Assembly: GCF_039962115.1 (NCBI RefSeq)
Contig: NZ_JAMPKJ010000022.1
Location: 1-64,000 of the forward strand
Length of the DNA: 64,000 nt
DNA from: Funiculus sociatus GB2-C1
Lineage (GTDB): Bacteria; Cyanobacteriota; Cyanobacteriia; Cyanobacteriales; FACHB-T130
Reading direction: 5' to 3'
In this document: positions 1 through 8,742 of the stretch, piece after piece
Layout: every line of letters starts with the position of its first letter
Position numbering within the stretch: the first letter of the stretch is position 1
The notes under the pieces: generated by a model
What the model saw: only the letters and a program-made list of their open reading frames with translations
What the model was told of the DNA's origin: nothing
Database searches by the model: none
Translations under genes and position numbers: made by a program

Positions 1-158
1 AACATATTAACCGGAGACTAAAAATTTTTAAGATTCTAGCTGACCGTTATAGAAATCGCAGGAAAAGATTTGGATTGAGATTTAATTTGATAGCTGGACT
101 GCACAATTATGAACTCCGGCTCAGTTCAGCCAATGAGATAAGCAAGGGTTATGAATAA
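1..158 (+). CDS. IS5-type transposase, C-terminal end (enters from outside the window)
   Basis: Reading from base 3 there are 51 open codons followed by TAA at 156-158. The peptide contains RRLKIFKILADRYRNRRKRF and then GLRFNLIAGLHNYEL, which matches the conserved C-terminus of cyanobacterial IS5-type DDE transposases. The catalytic residues would lie outside the window, so I cannot say whether the copy is intact. A terminal inverted repeat should lie shortly after the stop; I could not define it because the left end is not visible. Family recognised from memory of the motif. Confidence 0.7.
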   Translation, partial: HINRRLKIFKILADRYRNRRKRFGLRFNLIAGLHNYELRLSSANEISKGYE

Positions 159-427
159 CGGGTAGCAATCGCCTTTGTTCAGTCCCCATAGTACCCCAGC
201 GATGACTTTTGCAAGAGGTCTAATGTCTTTCCAGGGCGAATCTTGGTCTGAGCGCGAAGCGGACATTGGCAGATGCTTGGATAAAAGTAGTTCAATGCCA
301 TCAAAATAATATTACACTCTAATTTTGAGTGTAGCGATCGCCCCTATTCTCCATCCTTTTATCGCACTAACTCTAGAGTTATAAAGCTTTCGGGCAATGG
401 CTCGAAAGCATTCAGCCATTCGTTATG

Positions 428-1975
428 TTAATTTTTAACTCCTAACTTTTTAGTGTTGCCAACTTCTAAAGGTAGGAAAATTGTTAGCACTTCACCTTGT
501 TGGGGTCTTTGCCGAACAATTAGTTTCCCTCCCAACGCTTGAAAAAGATTTTTCGTTACGTTGAGATTTAGGCTGAGACATCCAGTTTCTGGCTGGAACA
601 TTAACATTTGTCCAATAGACTTTAAAGTTGGCTGGTTTATATTCACCGCTGGCGAGTCGCCGTTTTCGTCAGGATATCTTTGAGATTGCGATTGAAGCTG
701 TAACTTTAACTGATCGCCTGCGGGTGTCACTTCTACTTGAATGTGACCGCCCTCTGGAATGCGGCGGGTAAAGTTCTCAATCAAACCCGTTAGCACCTGG
801 TCTAACATGGCTGGATTGCTAACTACACTTGGTAGCTTTTGGGGTAAAACGACATCTAAGGTTAAGTTGCGCCGACTTGCTTGTTCTTGCCAGCGGGGAA
901 TGCTGTTTTGGAACACTTGGGCGACAGACATAGCACTTAAGTGAACTTCGCGGCGCTTGACTGGTGCTGTTTCTACTTCCGCAGCCCGGAAAAATAGCTC
1001 CATGCGGTCAATTTGCTCAGTACACTCACGATCAATTTTTTCTAGACGCTTGATAATTTCTGGTGGTAAATCGCGGCGCTTCAATAAAAGTCGTGTCAGA
1101 GTGCGAATGGTAGTTAGAGGTGTCCGAACCTCGTGGGCAAAGGCTTGTAGTAATTCTATATCGCAAGAATTTTCAATTAATTGATTATTCAAGATTGAAT
1201 ATTCAGAATTATCTGGATTTTTAGCTTTTGCCTCTACTGGTTCAGCAGCATCACCTTTTGCCTCGTCTGGCAAATTTTTCAGCAGCAAGCGGCTAAACTG
1301 CGTGACGGTGCGATAATCGGGCGCTGTGGGTGGAAAGCGCTTGACTAAGGCTTCTAACTGACCGACGCGATCGAGGTTGGTTAATAATAAACGCGATCGC
1401 AAACTATACCATGCTTTCTCTACTACTTCCGGGTCAAAGGAATACATAAAGGCTTTTTGGTAGTTTACGTCTTCTCCTACTACCATCACCAAACTAAATT
1501 GAGAAGTTAAAACTACACAAAACTGTTCAGATGCCAACGGATCGGCTGAAATTAATGGCAGCTTAGGAAGGCATAAAGAGTCTTTTTCTGTGGCTTGTGC
1601 AGTTGCAGGAGGCAGTTGAAATGGCATTAAAGCCATAGGATTAAGTGATTCAACTGTAAAAATTCCTGTCTGGAAACGATTCATCACATCTGGATGGCTC
1701 AATACTGGCACAGGGCCAGCTAAAACCAATCCCAACGGCTCATCGGAACCTGTGGATTTGGCAGTTGAGAGATGCAACAACTCCTCCAAGGCTGCGATCG
1801 CTCCGCACCATTCCCTTTTAGCACGCATCTGCTTGAGTGCTTTCCGGCTGCTGGAGCGCTGTTGACCATCCAATTTTGCTGCTGTCTCTTGGGTAAAAGG
1901 CACCAGACTATCTGCCCCTGATGGTTCATGTTGGGCTAATACTTCACCGATGGTTGGCAATAACCACTTCTGCAC
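428..1975 (-). CDS. Sensor histidine kinase with degenerate ATPase domain
   Basis: 515 aa, soluble, no predicted membrane segment. Residues 1-240 form a sensory region, possibly DICT-like around residues 145-195. A dimerisation/phosphoacceptor helix follows with the H box HEVRTPL (His281). The C-terminal third should be the HATPase domain. An N box is partly recognisable (LIENFTRR), but the usual DxGxG motif is not visible and the second glycine box is reduced to a weak match near PETGCLSLNLNVTKNLFQ. It should autophosphorylate and pass phosphate to a response regulator, but no regulator is adjacent. ATP binding may be altered. The start is the first ATG of the frame; internal starts would cut the sensory region. 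Confidence 0.75.
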   Translation of the reverse strand: MQKWLLPTIGEVLAQHEPSGADSLVPFTQETAAKLDGQQRSSSRKALKQMRAKREWCGAIAALEELLHLSTAKSTGSDEPLGLVLAGPVPVLSHPDVMNRFQTGIFTVESLNPMALMPFQLPPATAQATEKDSLCLPKLPLISADPLASEQFCVVLTSQFSLVMVVGEDVNYQKAFMYSFDPEVVEKAWYSLRSRLLLTNLDRVGQLEALVKRFPPTAPDYRTVTQFSRLLLKNLPDEAKGDAAEPVEAKAKNPDNSEYSILNNQLIENSCDIELLQAFAHEVRTPLTTIRTLTRLLLKRRDLPPEIIKRLEKIDRECTEQIDRMELFFRAAEVETAPVKRREVHLSAMSVAQVFQNSIPRWQEQASRRNLTLDVVLPQKLPSVVSNPAMLDQVLTGLIENFTRRIPEGGHIQVEVTPAGDQLKLQLQSQSQRYPDENGDSPAVNINQPTLKSIGQMLMFQPETGCLSLNLNVTKNLFQALGGKLIVRQRPQQGEVLTIFLPLEVGNTKKLGVKN

Positions 1976-2261
1976 AAAGCACCCCCTTAACGGCTATCAC
2001 TGGCAGTGCGTTTAACTACTCTCTGATATGAGCCTACCTATACTTGGCATCTCTCGGTGGTCGTATAACCGTACTAAATAAAGGGCGATCGCCGCGCTCT
2101 GCCATAAAGATATCTCTTTCCTCTCGATTGATAGATAAAAGCTTACATCTGGGGACTGATGGAAAACCTAGAAAAAAAGGCGATAAATAAGAAAGAAAAG
2201 ATGAATAAAGCTGATTTGGTATTGGTTCTAACTGTTTCTTTGTTCATTTGGGGAGGAAAAA

Positions 2262-3611
2262 ATGACCGGCGACCAACGTAAGCGGGCTGTAGGCGTGTTT
2301 TCCAGTCCTCAAAGTGCGGAGTATGCGCTTAACGAGCTGAAAACTTCCGGTTTTTCCATGAGTCAGATTTCCATCGTGGCACGGGATAGAAACGGGCGCG
2401 ATGAAATAGCCGGAGTTGATGTACGCGACAATGCTGGCAATCAAACTGGCAGTGGGGCAACGGCGGGTGCTTTAGCAGGCGGTGCAGTAGGCGGTTTTGT
2501 TGGCTTACTCGGAGCCTTAAGCGCATTAACGATTCCAGGAATTGGTCCAGTGGTAGCAGGAGGCGCTTTAGCCTCTATACTGGGTGACGCTCTCATTGGT
2601 GGTGCAGTTGGTGCCGCAACAGGTGGCATTGTCGGCGCACTGATGGGTTTAGGTATTCCGGAAGAACAAGCTCAAGTTTATAACCACCGCTTATCCCAAG
2701 GCGATTACTTAGTAATAGTAGAGGGTACACAAGCGGAAATTACCAAAGCTGAATCAATTCTAGGGAACCAGGGAATTCAACATTGGGGCATCTATGATGT
2801 TAGCGGCATGGTTCCAAGCTATCCGGTGGCATACTCAACCAGCTTCGATCCACTAGGTGTCACTGACCCAACTTATACGTTAGGACTAGATCCCTTAGCA
2901 CTGAATCCCCTGAGTGCGGGATATACTGTACCTTACGCAGGCGATCCTAATGTCATTGATATGGATGCTATTCCCCATAAGCGTGCGGTGGGTATATTCT
3001 CCAGCCGTCGCGATGTGGAAGATGCGCTACATGAGTTGAAAAATTCTGGTTTTTTGATGGATAAAGTTTCTGTCGTTGCCAAAGATGCAGAACGGCACGA
3101 TGAGATAGCTGGGGTTGAGGTAAGCGATCGCATTAAGGATAGCAATGCTGATGAAGGTGCAACAACCGGAGCGATCGCAGGCGGTGCTTTAGGCGGTTTA
3201 ACCGGGTTGCTGATTGGGCTAGGTGCCTTAGCAATTCCTGGTGTCGGGCCTATCCTGTTTGCCGGAGCAGAAGCCACTGCTATAGCTACAACCATCGCTG
3301 GTGGTGGCATTGGTGCAGCCGCAGGCGGGCTGACTGGCGCACTAATTGGCTTAGGAATTCCGGAACAGGAAGCCAAAGTTTATCACGATCAATTATCTAG
3401 CGGTGATTATCTGGTTTTGGTAAACGGCACCGAAGAGGAGATCCAGCGTGCAGAATCTATTCTGAAAGCTAAAGGCATTCAGGAATGGGGTGTCTATAAC
3501 CTACCAGAAAATAAAACTTCGGGCATCTCTTCTCCGAAGATGGTTGCGGAGCCTCAAGATCAGTCTAGCCAGGTAAGCGATCGCGTCACCATCATCGACA
3601 ACCGGACATAA
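2262..3611 (+). CDS. Duplicated general-stress-protein-like glycine-zipper protein
   Basis: 449 aa built from two similar halves (about residues 5-175 and 238-415). Each half opens with a general stress protein 17M/YflT-type fold (RAVGVFSSPQSAEYALNELK; RAVGIFSSRRDVEDALHELK). Next come a Gly/Ala-rich hydrophobic stretch able to form membrane or glycine-zipper helices (GALAGGAVGGFVG, TGAIAGGALGGLTG) and a closing motif Q..V/E..KVYHDQLSSGDYLVLV. A Pro/Tyr-rich linker joins the halves. A GGAGGAAAAA ribosome site sits just upstream of the ATG. Relatives in cyanobacteria are linked to stress, but the biochemical role is unknown. A weak hairpin (3617-3645) follows the stop. Confidence 0.75.
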   Translation: MTGDQRKRAVGVFSSPQSAEYALNELKTSGFSMSQISIVARDRNGRDEIAGVDVRDNAGNQTGSGATAGALAGGAVGGFVGLLGALSALTIPGIGPVVAGGALASILGDALIGGAVGAATGGIVGALMGLGIPEEQAQVYNHRLSQGDYLVIVEGTQAEITKAESILGNQGIQHWGIYDVSGMVPSYPVAYSTSFDPLGVTDPTYTLGLDPLALNPLSAGYTVPYAGDPNVIDMDAIPHKRAVGIFSSRRDVEDALHELKNSGFLMDKVSVVAKDAERHDEIAGVEVSDRIKDSNADEGATTGAIAGGALGGLTGLLIGLGALAIPGVGPILFAGAEATAIATTIAGGGIGAAAGGLTGALIGLGIPEQEAKVYHDQLSSGDYLVLVNGTEEEIQRAESILKAKGIQEWGVYNLPENKTSGISSPKMVAEPQDQSSQVSDRVTIIDNRT

Positions 3612-3730
3612 GTTTTCTAAGCTCACCATTCTTTCGGTAGCTTAGTAAATCTGACCCTATGTCAGATAGTTTCTGCTGAATCGATAGCAATCGAATTTAA
3701 ACCATTACACTTTTCGAGCGGGATAAAACC

Positions 3731-4198
3731 ATGAAAAAACTTACCACACTTCTACTCAGCGGCGTTTTGATTTTTAGTGCTGCTGCTTGTAACGATACAG
3801 CTAGCACTAATGCTGATGCTCCTGAAACTACCGCAACAACGGGTCAAACCCCCGCAGCCGATGCAGCTAAAGAGGGCCAACAAGACGCAACTAGCGACGT
3901 TCGCAAAGATCAACTCAATTCTGATATTCGGGCGGCGGAGCAGCGAAACAATGTTACCGGAGGCGACGCAGAAAGAACTGATGGGGATTTGCAAGGCGAG
4001 GTTCGCAGTAAATTGGAAGCTAACCTACCAGCTAGTTTTCTGACAGTTGCTGCTGAAGAGGGCATTGTCACTATCTCCGGAACCGTTCCTACCCAAGAAC
4101 AATTCGCTAAAATTGAACCTTTGGCAAAAGAAATTAAAGGTGTCAAGAGCGTAACTAACAAAGCAACCGTTGCTCCCGCTAAACCAAAGGGTCAATAA
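3731..4198 (+). CDS. BON-domain lipoprotein
   Basis: 155 aa. A signal peptide ends in a lipobox (FSAAAC, Cys20), predicting lipid anchoring in the cell envelope. A disordered Thr/Ala/Asp-rich linker reaches to about residue 85. A single BON domain fills about residues 85-150: LQGEVRSKLEANLPASF, then IVTISGTVPTQEQFAKIE and VKSVTNKATV. BON domains bind phospholipid or periplasmic partners. The gene follows the stress-like protein 119 bases downstream in the same direction, so the two may answer the same envelope or stress signal (inference). Confidence 0.8.
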   Translation: MKKLTTLLLSGVLIFSAAACNDTASTNADAPETTATTGQTPAADAAKEGQQDATSDVRKDQLNSDIRAAEQRNNVTGGDAERTDGDLQGEVRSKLEANLPASFLTVAAEEGIVTISGTVPTQEQFAKIEPLAKEIKGVKSVTNKATVAPAKPKGQ

Positions 4199-4261
4199 CG
4201 GGTTAATCAGTAGTGTTTTTTAAGCATTACGGTATCATCCACTACCAAAAGAAGTTGTTTT

Positions 4262-4356
4262 AAACGCAAAGGTACGCAAAGGATATCGCCAAGGGACGCA
4301 GAAGTTTTAATTTCTTCCTCTTCTTCCTTGGCGTTCTTTGCGTCTTTGCGGTTTAT
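4262..4356. repeat. Fold-back repeat of the AACGCAAAG type
   Basis: Imperfect inverted repeat between two convergent genes. The left arm carries AAACGCAAAG, ACGCAAAGG and CGCCAAGG. The right arm carries CCTTGGCG, CTTTGCG and CTTTGCGGTTTA. The right arm covers the bioF stop codon. A related copy lies at 58549-58626. It can act as a bidirectional terminator, and its sequence is a dispersed type common in cyanobacteria. Confidence 0.6.
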
Positions 4357-5510
4357 CCTTCCATCAAAGCTTTCACCAACCGCTGAAAGTGGACAGGTTC
4401 GTGATTAGCCATAACCGTCATCCGAATCCGACTCGTGGGAACAGTAGGAGGGCGAATAGCAGGAGCAAAAATTCCGGCATCTTTTAGTTTTTGTCCCATT
4501 TTCAAAGCTTCTGCGGCATTTTTTAATTGCAAGCAGAGGATAGAAGACTCTGAAGGCAATAATTTCAGGTTTGGTAATTGCAGCAGATTCTTAAGAATAC
4601 CAACATTACGCCACAATCGGGCGCGGCGGAGCGGCTCTTGTTGAACAATTTTAACTGCTGCCAAAGCCGCAGCTGTATCCGCGGGCGAAAGACCAGTAGT
4701 ATAAATCCAACTAGGGGCGCGATTCCGCAAAAAGTCAATCAAAGCAGCGTTCCCAGCTACATATCCGCCCAAACTGCCTAAAGCTTTGCTCAGGGTGCCG
4801 ATTTGAATTAAAGTGCGATCGCTACAGCCAAAATGCTCCACACACCCAGCGCCCGTTTTTCCTAAAACTCCCGTGGCGTGAGCTTCATCTACCAGCAGCA
4901 TACAGCTAAATTCTTCCGCTAAATCCAACAAATATGGGATTTGACATAAATCCCCATCCATGCTGAAGACGCTATCAGTAATAATCAAGCAGCGGCGATA
5001 TTGTTGTCGGTGTTGATGTAGCTTGTTTTTTAAATCCGCAACATCGCAGTGCGGGTAGTCGATGACAGTGGCACCGCTAAGAATCGCCCCATTTTTGAGA
5101 CTAGAGTGATTGTACTGGTCAGATAGAATTAAATCGCGACCGCCAACTAAAGCAGCGATCGCGCCTAAAGAAGCCAGATAACCAGAACTAAATACTATAG
5201 CGTCTTCGGTTTGTTTGAGGGATGCGATCGCGCTTTCGAGTTCTCGATGCAATTGGCGATGACCACTAATTAATCTAGAACCTGTCGCACCCGTACCAAA
5301 TTCCTTTGTAGCGCCAACAGCAGCTTCAATTAAACGCTCATCTCCCGCCAAACCCAGATAATCATTACTAGCAAAATTGATAACTTCTCGTCCCTCCAAC
5401 ACCACCGTCGCACCAGGACGACTTTGGATAGTCTGAACTGAACGATACCAGTTAGCCTGATGAATCGTGGCGAGAGATGGTTCTATCCAAGCATAAGGGT
5501 CAGTAGGCAT
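4353..5510 (-). CDS. bioF: 8-amino-7-oxononanoate synthase (biotin synthesis)
   Basis: PLP-dependent alpha-oxoamine synthase that condenses pimeloyl-thioester and L-alanine to 8-amino-7-oxononanoate, the first committed step of the conserved biotin pathway. Visible motifs: [22 protein letters not shown], the [10 protein letters not shown] aspartate site, and [11 protein letters not shown] with the PLP lysine. I chose the ATG at 5510 (MPTDPYAW), which fits the family start. An in-frame GTG at 5531 adds seven residues coded by a HIP1 octamer (alternative 4353-5531). No other bio gene is nearby. The Uma2-type gene lies just upstream on the same strand and may be cotranscribed. Confidence 0.93.
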   Translation of the reverse strand: MPTDPYAWIEPSLATIHQANWYRSVQTIQSRPGATVVLEGREVINFASNDYLGLAGDERLIEAAVGATKEFGTGATGSRLISGHRQLHRELESAIASLKQTEDAIVFSSGYLASLGAIAALVGGRDLILSDQYNHSSLKNGAILSGATVIDYPHCDVADLKNKLHQHRQQYRRCLIITDSVFSMDGDLCQIPYLLDLAEEFSCMLLVDEAHATGVLGKTGAGCVEHFGCSDRTLIQIGTLSKALGSLGGYVAGNAALIDFLRNRAPSWIYTTGLSPADTAAALAAVKIVQQEPLRRARLWRNVGILKNLLQLPNLKLLPSESSILCLQLKNAAEALKMGQKLKDAGIFAPAIRPPTVPTSRIRMTVMANHEPVHFQRLVKALMEG

Positions 5511-5536
5511 GAGAGCGATCGCGCTTTCCACATTTA

Positions 5537-6217
5537 TTACAAATCTTCTGGCTCCACACCTAATTCTCGCAGCTGACGAACCAGACGTTCTGCGCGTGCT
5601 TGTGCCTGTTCTGCCCGTTGCCTTTCTTGTGTTTCAGCTTCTTGCGGAGTAGGAACCACTTCCCCTTCAGGCGTCAAGAACCTTAACTGTTGTCCCACAA
5701 TGCCCAAAAACAACTGTAACTCCTCACTCCAGCGCCATCCCTGTTCCTGAAGAGGAATCTCTTCATAAGTACCGTAGTTGAGTTTGAACCCGGCAAACTC
5801 TAAACTGTAGGGGTCAAACCAAAAATACTCAGGTGTGCGAAAAACATCTTGATACAATTGCTTTTTCAAGCCTCGGTCGTTCTTAGCTGTCGTGTCCGAA
5901 AGAATTTCTAAAATAAAATTGGGATACTTGCCGTCTTCTTCCCAGACCGCCCAACTTTTACGCTCTCTGCGTTCTGTGTTGAGAACCACATAAAAGTCTG
6001 GCCCTCTAAAGTCTTGCGATCTAATTTGACGCAGGCTGAAATAAATACTCTGGTTAGCACCGACATGAAAATCATTTCGGTTTTGCCACAACCGCTCTAA
6101 GCAAATTAAGAGTAAAATTAGCTGTCTAAGATGGCGATCGCTCTCCAATGGCGGCTCCTCGCTCCAAAGGTCGCATGGCGGGATTGTCGGGATGTCGGAT
6201 TGACCACTAAGTACCAT
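5537..6217 (-). CDS. Uma2 family (DUF820) putative endonuclease
   Basis: 226 aa, PD-(D/E)XK-like fold typical of the family greatly expanded in cyanobacteria. The conserved core is visible: [10 protein letters not shown] (Asp), then [20 protein letters not shown] (Glu and Lys) and [17 protein letters not shown]. The C-terminus is a charged helix rich in Glu, Arg, Gln and Ala (about residues 190-220), probably a coiled coil. Enzymatic activity is assumed from the fold and the cellular role is unknown. It ends 26 bases before the chosen bioF start, on the same strand. Confidence 0.85.
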   Translation of the reverse strand: MVLSGQSDIPTIPPCDLWSEEPPLESDRHLRQLILLLICLERLWQNRNDFHVGANQSIYFSLRQIRSQDFRGPDFYVVLNTERRERKSWAVWEEDGKYPNFILEILSDTTAKNDRGLKKQLYQDVFRTPEYFWFDPYSLEFAGFKLNYGTYEEIPLQEQGWRWSEELQLFLGIVGQQLRFLTPEGEVVPTPQEAETQERQRAEQAQARAERLVRQLRELGVEPEDL

Positions 6218-6334
6218 ATCAAACCTGCTTGGTGGCGAAAGGACATCTTTATTCTGTCAAATAGAATGCTCAGCAGAGCGATTTTTTCATATACCCGTAG
6301 CGTCATCACGAGAGCCACTGACCCGATGCCTCTC

Positions 6335-6697
6335 TTACAGTTTGCTTTGCATATAGCTTAACAACCAGTTCGCAGCCGTCGCTCTACGAGTCTGTCTTGG
6401 GCCAAATTCACCTACTTTATAACCTTTAAAACCCAGCTTTTCTTTTAAAAGCTGCTTGTTTTCTGGAGGAATGGAACGAGTCAGTTTTACTGTTGCCGGG
6501 CGACTTTCAATAAAATTAGGCGGCTGCGGATATTCATCCCGCCATTCTGGTGCAACACCGCTATTATCCCAATTTTGGGCAACATCGTAGCGATAACCCA
6601 AACAATGCCAAACCAAATGATTCACTGTGGAATCATCTATTTCCTCGTTCAGAATAGCCCAAATCGTTTCGGTGTTAAGCGGCGGCAAGTTAGACAT
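6335..6697 (-). CDS. Conserved cyanobacterial protein, DUF1823 type
   Basis: 120 aa, no signal peptide or membrane segment. Conserved blocks I recognise are VNHLVWHCLGYRYD, ATVKLTRSIPPENKQLLKEK and FGPRQTRRATAANWLLSY, typical of the DUF1823 family restricted to cyanobacteria and plastid-bearing lineages. The function is not known. It stands alone between two genes on the same strand with spacers of about 75-120 bases. Confidence 0.75.
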   Translation of the reverse strand: MSNLPPLNTETIWAILNEEIDDSTVNHLVWHCLGYRYDVAQNWDNSGVAPEWRDEYPQPPNFIESRPATVKLTRSIPPENKQLLKEKLGFKGYKVGEFGPRQTRRATAANWLLSYMQSKL

Positions 6698-6773
6698 AGC
6701 ATTAACTACAAAGCCATTAGCAGTATAGATTGGGTTAAGCTAAAGCTCAACCTAATCTACAAAGTTACTAACT

Positions 6774-8294
6774 TTATGCCACTGATTCCAACTCGTTAGT
6801 AATTTCTTCTTGTTGGCGTTGAACTACTGGAATTTCAATAATAAACTCAGTTCCTTCTCCGGGTTGCGAGATACACTCAATTGACCCTTGGTGTTTTTCT
6901 ACCACTATCTGATAACTGATTGATAAACCTAATCCGGTGCCTTTACCAACTGGTTTTGTGGTAAAAAATGGTTCAAATAATCTTGCTTTTACGTCTTCCG
7001 TCATCCCGTGTCCGTTATCAGCAATCCTGAGAAGGATAGTATCGCGCTGGCAAACTCCTGTAGAAATTGTTATCTTTTTAGGATAGCTGCAAACGTCACT
7101 GCTGATACTTTCTAATTCATCAATAGCGTTACCAATTAAATTCATAAGTACCTGATTTATTTGCCCCGAATAACATTCAATTAAAGGCAAATTCCCGTAC
7201 TCTTTTACAATTTCAATTCCTTCGTTGTCACCATGCGCTTTCAGCCTGTTTTGCAAAATTAACAGAGTATTATCAATCCCTTCGTGAATATCCACAACCT
7301 GAATAAGTTCTTCATCAGTACGAGAAAAATTTCGCAAGCTACGTACAATCTGATGAATGCGCTTTGCTCCGACTTCCATTGAGTACATGACTTTTGGCAA
7401 GTCTTCTTTCAAAAATTCCAGGTCTATTTCGTCAATTTTCTCTTGCAGCACGACACTGGGTTTAGGATATTCTTCCTCATAAACCTTGAGCAGATCGAGC
7501 AAATTTTGGATATAGTCAGTTGCGTAATTGAGGTTACCGTAAATAAAACTGACAGGATTATTAATTTCGTGAGCTACACCCGCTACCAGACATCCCAAAT
7601 TAGACATTTTTTCTTTTTCAACTAGCTGGGATTGAGCTTGTTGCAGTTCTTTCAAAGCTTGCTCTAATTTCTTTGCCTGACTAACTGCTTGGGTAGTAAC
7701 GGCACAACTTTTTTCATATAATTGAGCTTGATAAATGTGAATTGCCAGTTGTTCAGTATCACTTTCTTTTTGATACTGGTTCACTACGGCATCCAAGGCT
7801 TCAACTAGGTTTTTTGAAGACTCGGTGAGAATGTAGCATAAATGGGGATTATCTGGTGTTAGTTCCTCACTGCTGCTTCGAGCGATCGCTCTAGCTTGGT
7901 CGATATATTGCCGTACCTGCTGATCTAAATTTAAAGGTGCCGCAAAGTACATAGATTGGACTGTTGGCGAAGGATGACCGGGTAATTTCAGATCGCGATC
8001 GCCTTCAATTAAACCTTTGTGTGACCTTTCCATCAAATCTAAATCGGCTAGCAACCCTGAGCGCAATTCTTTCTGCGCTTGCTTATCTTTTGTACATACC
8101 AGCCTTAAGGCGAACAGTGCAGTCCGTTGGGATAGCATACGTTGACGACCGCTAACATTGACAACCGCCGCATTAATTTCCCGCACTGTATTGATTTCGT
8201 CTAAGTGTAAATAAGTAGTCAAGACAGGTACCGACAATTTTCCTAAAATAAATAAGGTCTGACGATCTCTACCATTATAAAGTTTTTTTGTCAT
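6774..8294 (-). CDS. Sensor histidine kinase with PilJ-type N-terminal domain
   Basis: 506 aa. The N-terminal part carries the signature of the type IV pili methyl-accepting N domain (VVNVSGRQRMLSQRTALFAL), which in related proteins senses ligands. A coiled coil (about residues 175-235) leads to the phosphoacceptor motif VAGVAHEINNPVSF. A complete HATPase domain follows with N box NLIGNAIDEL, G1 DNGHGM, F box FEPFFTTKPVGKGTG and G2 GLGLSISYQIV. No membrane helix is seen, so it may be cytosolic. Its ATG overlaps the stop of an upstream coding remnant (8291-8482). It shares architecture and motifs with the kinase at 51471-53396. Confidence 0.87.
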   Translation of the reverse strand: MTKKLYNGRDRQTLFILGKLSVPVLTTYLHLDEINTVREINAAVVNVSGRQRMLSQRTALFALRLVCTKDKQAQKELRSGLLADLDLMERSHKGLIEGDRDLKLPGHPSPTVQSMYFAAPLNLDQQVRQYIDQARAIARSSSEELTPDNPHLCYILTESSKNLVEALDAVVNQYQKESDTEQLAIHIYQAQLYEKSCAVTTQAVSQAKKLEQALKELQQAQSQLVEKEKMSNLGCLVAGVAHEINNPVSFIYGNLNYATDYIQNLLDLLKVYEEEYPKPSVVLQEKIDEIDLEFLKEDLPKVMYSMEVGAKRIHQIVRSLRNFSRTDEELIQVVDIHEGIDNTLLILQNRLKAHGDNEGIEIVKEYGNLPLIECYSGQINQVLMNLIGNAIDELESISSDVCSYPKKITISTGVCQRDTILLRIADNGHGMTEDVKARLFEPFFTTKPVGKGTGLGLSISYQIVVEKHQGSIECISQPGEGTEFIIEIPVVQRQQEEITNELESVA

Positions 8295-8482
8295 ACTTCT
8301 TTAGGCTGTTTTTCTAGTGATGGAATGAAAAACTTTCGCGAATATACTTTTTGTATAGTCGCGTTAAATTCTGCTAGAAGTTCTGGCTCGCCTTTAAATA
8401 TGCGGCTCGGATCTTTAGCTAATAGTTGATTGGCTGGTACTGAAAAACTATGAACTAAAGTGGTGTCAAGTTTCGTACATTT
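8291..8482 (-). pseudogene. Coding remnant upstream of the histidine kinase
   Basis: An open frame of 63 codons ends in TGA that overlaps the kinase ATG (ATGA). The peptide includes VHSFSVPANQLLAKDP and RIFKGEPELLAEFNATIQ, with codon use like real genes. No start codon precedes it and the frame closes upstream at 8483-8485. It looks like the C-terminal end of a gene, once translationally coupled to the kinase, that lost its 5' part. I do not recognise the family; a solute-binding sensor partner is a guess. Confidence 0.5.
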
Positions 8483-8533
8483 TTATACAGATTAAAAAAA
8501 TTAGGTTGACCGAGAGTAGAGCTTTGCCCGTAA

Positions 8534-8570
8534 ATTAGTAGGGATATGACAATGCCATATCCCTACTAAT
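8534..8570. repeat. Dispersed palindrome, GTAGGG...CCCTAC type
   Basis: Arms ATTAGTAGGGATATG (8534-8548) and CATATCCCTACTAAT (8556-8570) are perfect reverse complements around a 7-base loop. It is a diverged member of the family also found at 19785-19813 and 23056-23084. Confidence 0.75.
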
Positions 8571-8742
8571 TCAACATCTATTAGGTTTTCCCAGGAATAA
8601 ATCATCCTGTCTTATGAGCCATACCCTTTGGGCTTATCGATGCAACACTTGAATTATTGAAATTGCCTATAGGCAAGGCTTTCAAAATCCTTGCATCCTT
8701 GCATCCAAAATGGTACTAGGTGTCTCGCCCCACCCTACCAAA

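Noticed and set aside
2933-3376. 147-codon minus-strand frame rich in Pro and Ala
   Set aside because: Antisense of the glycine-zipper repeats in the stress-like protein.
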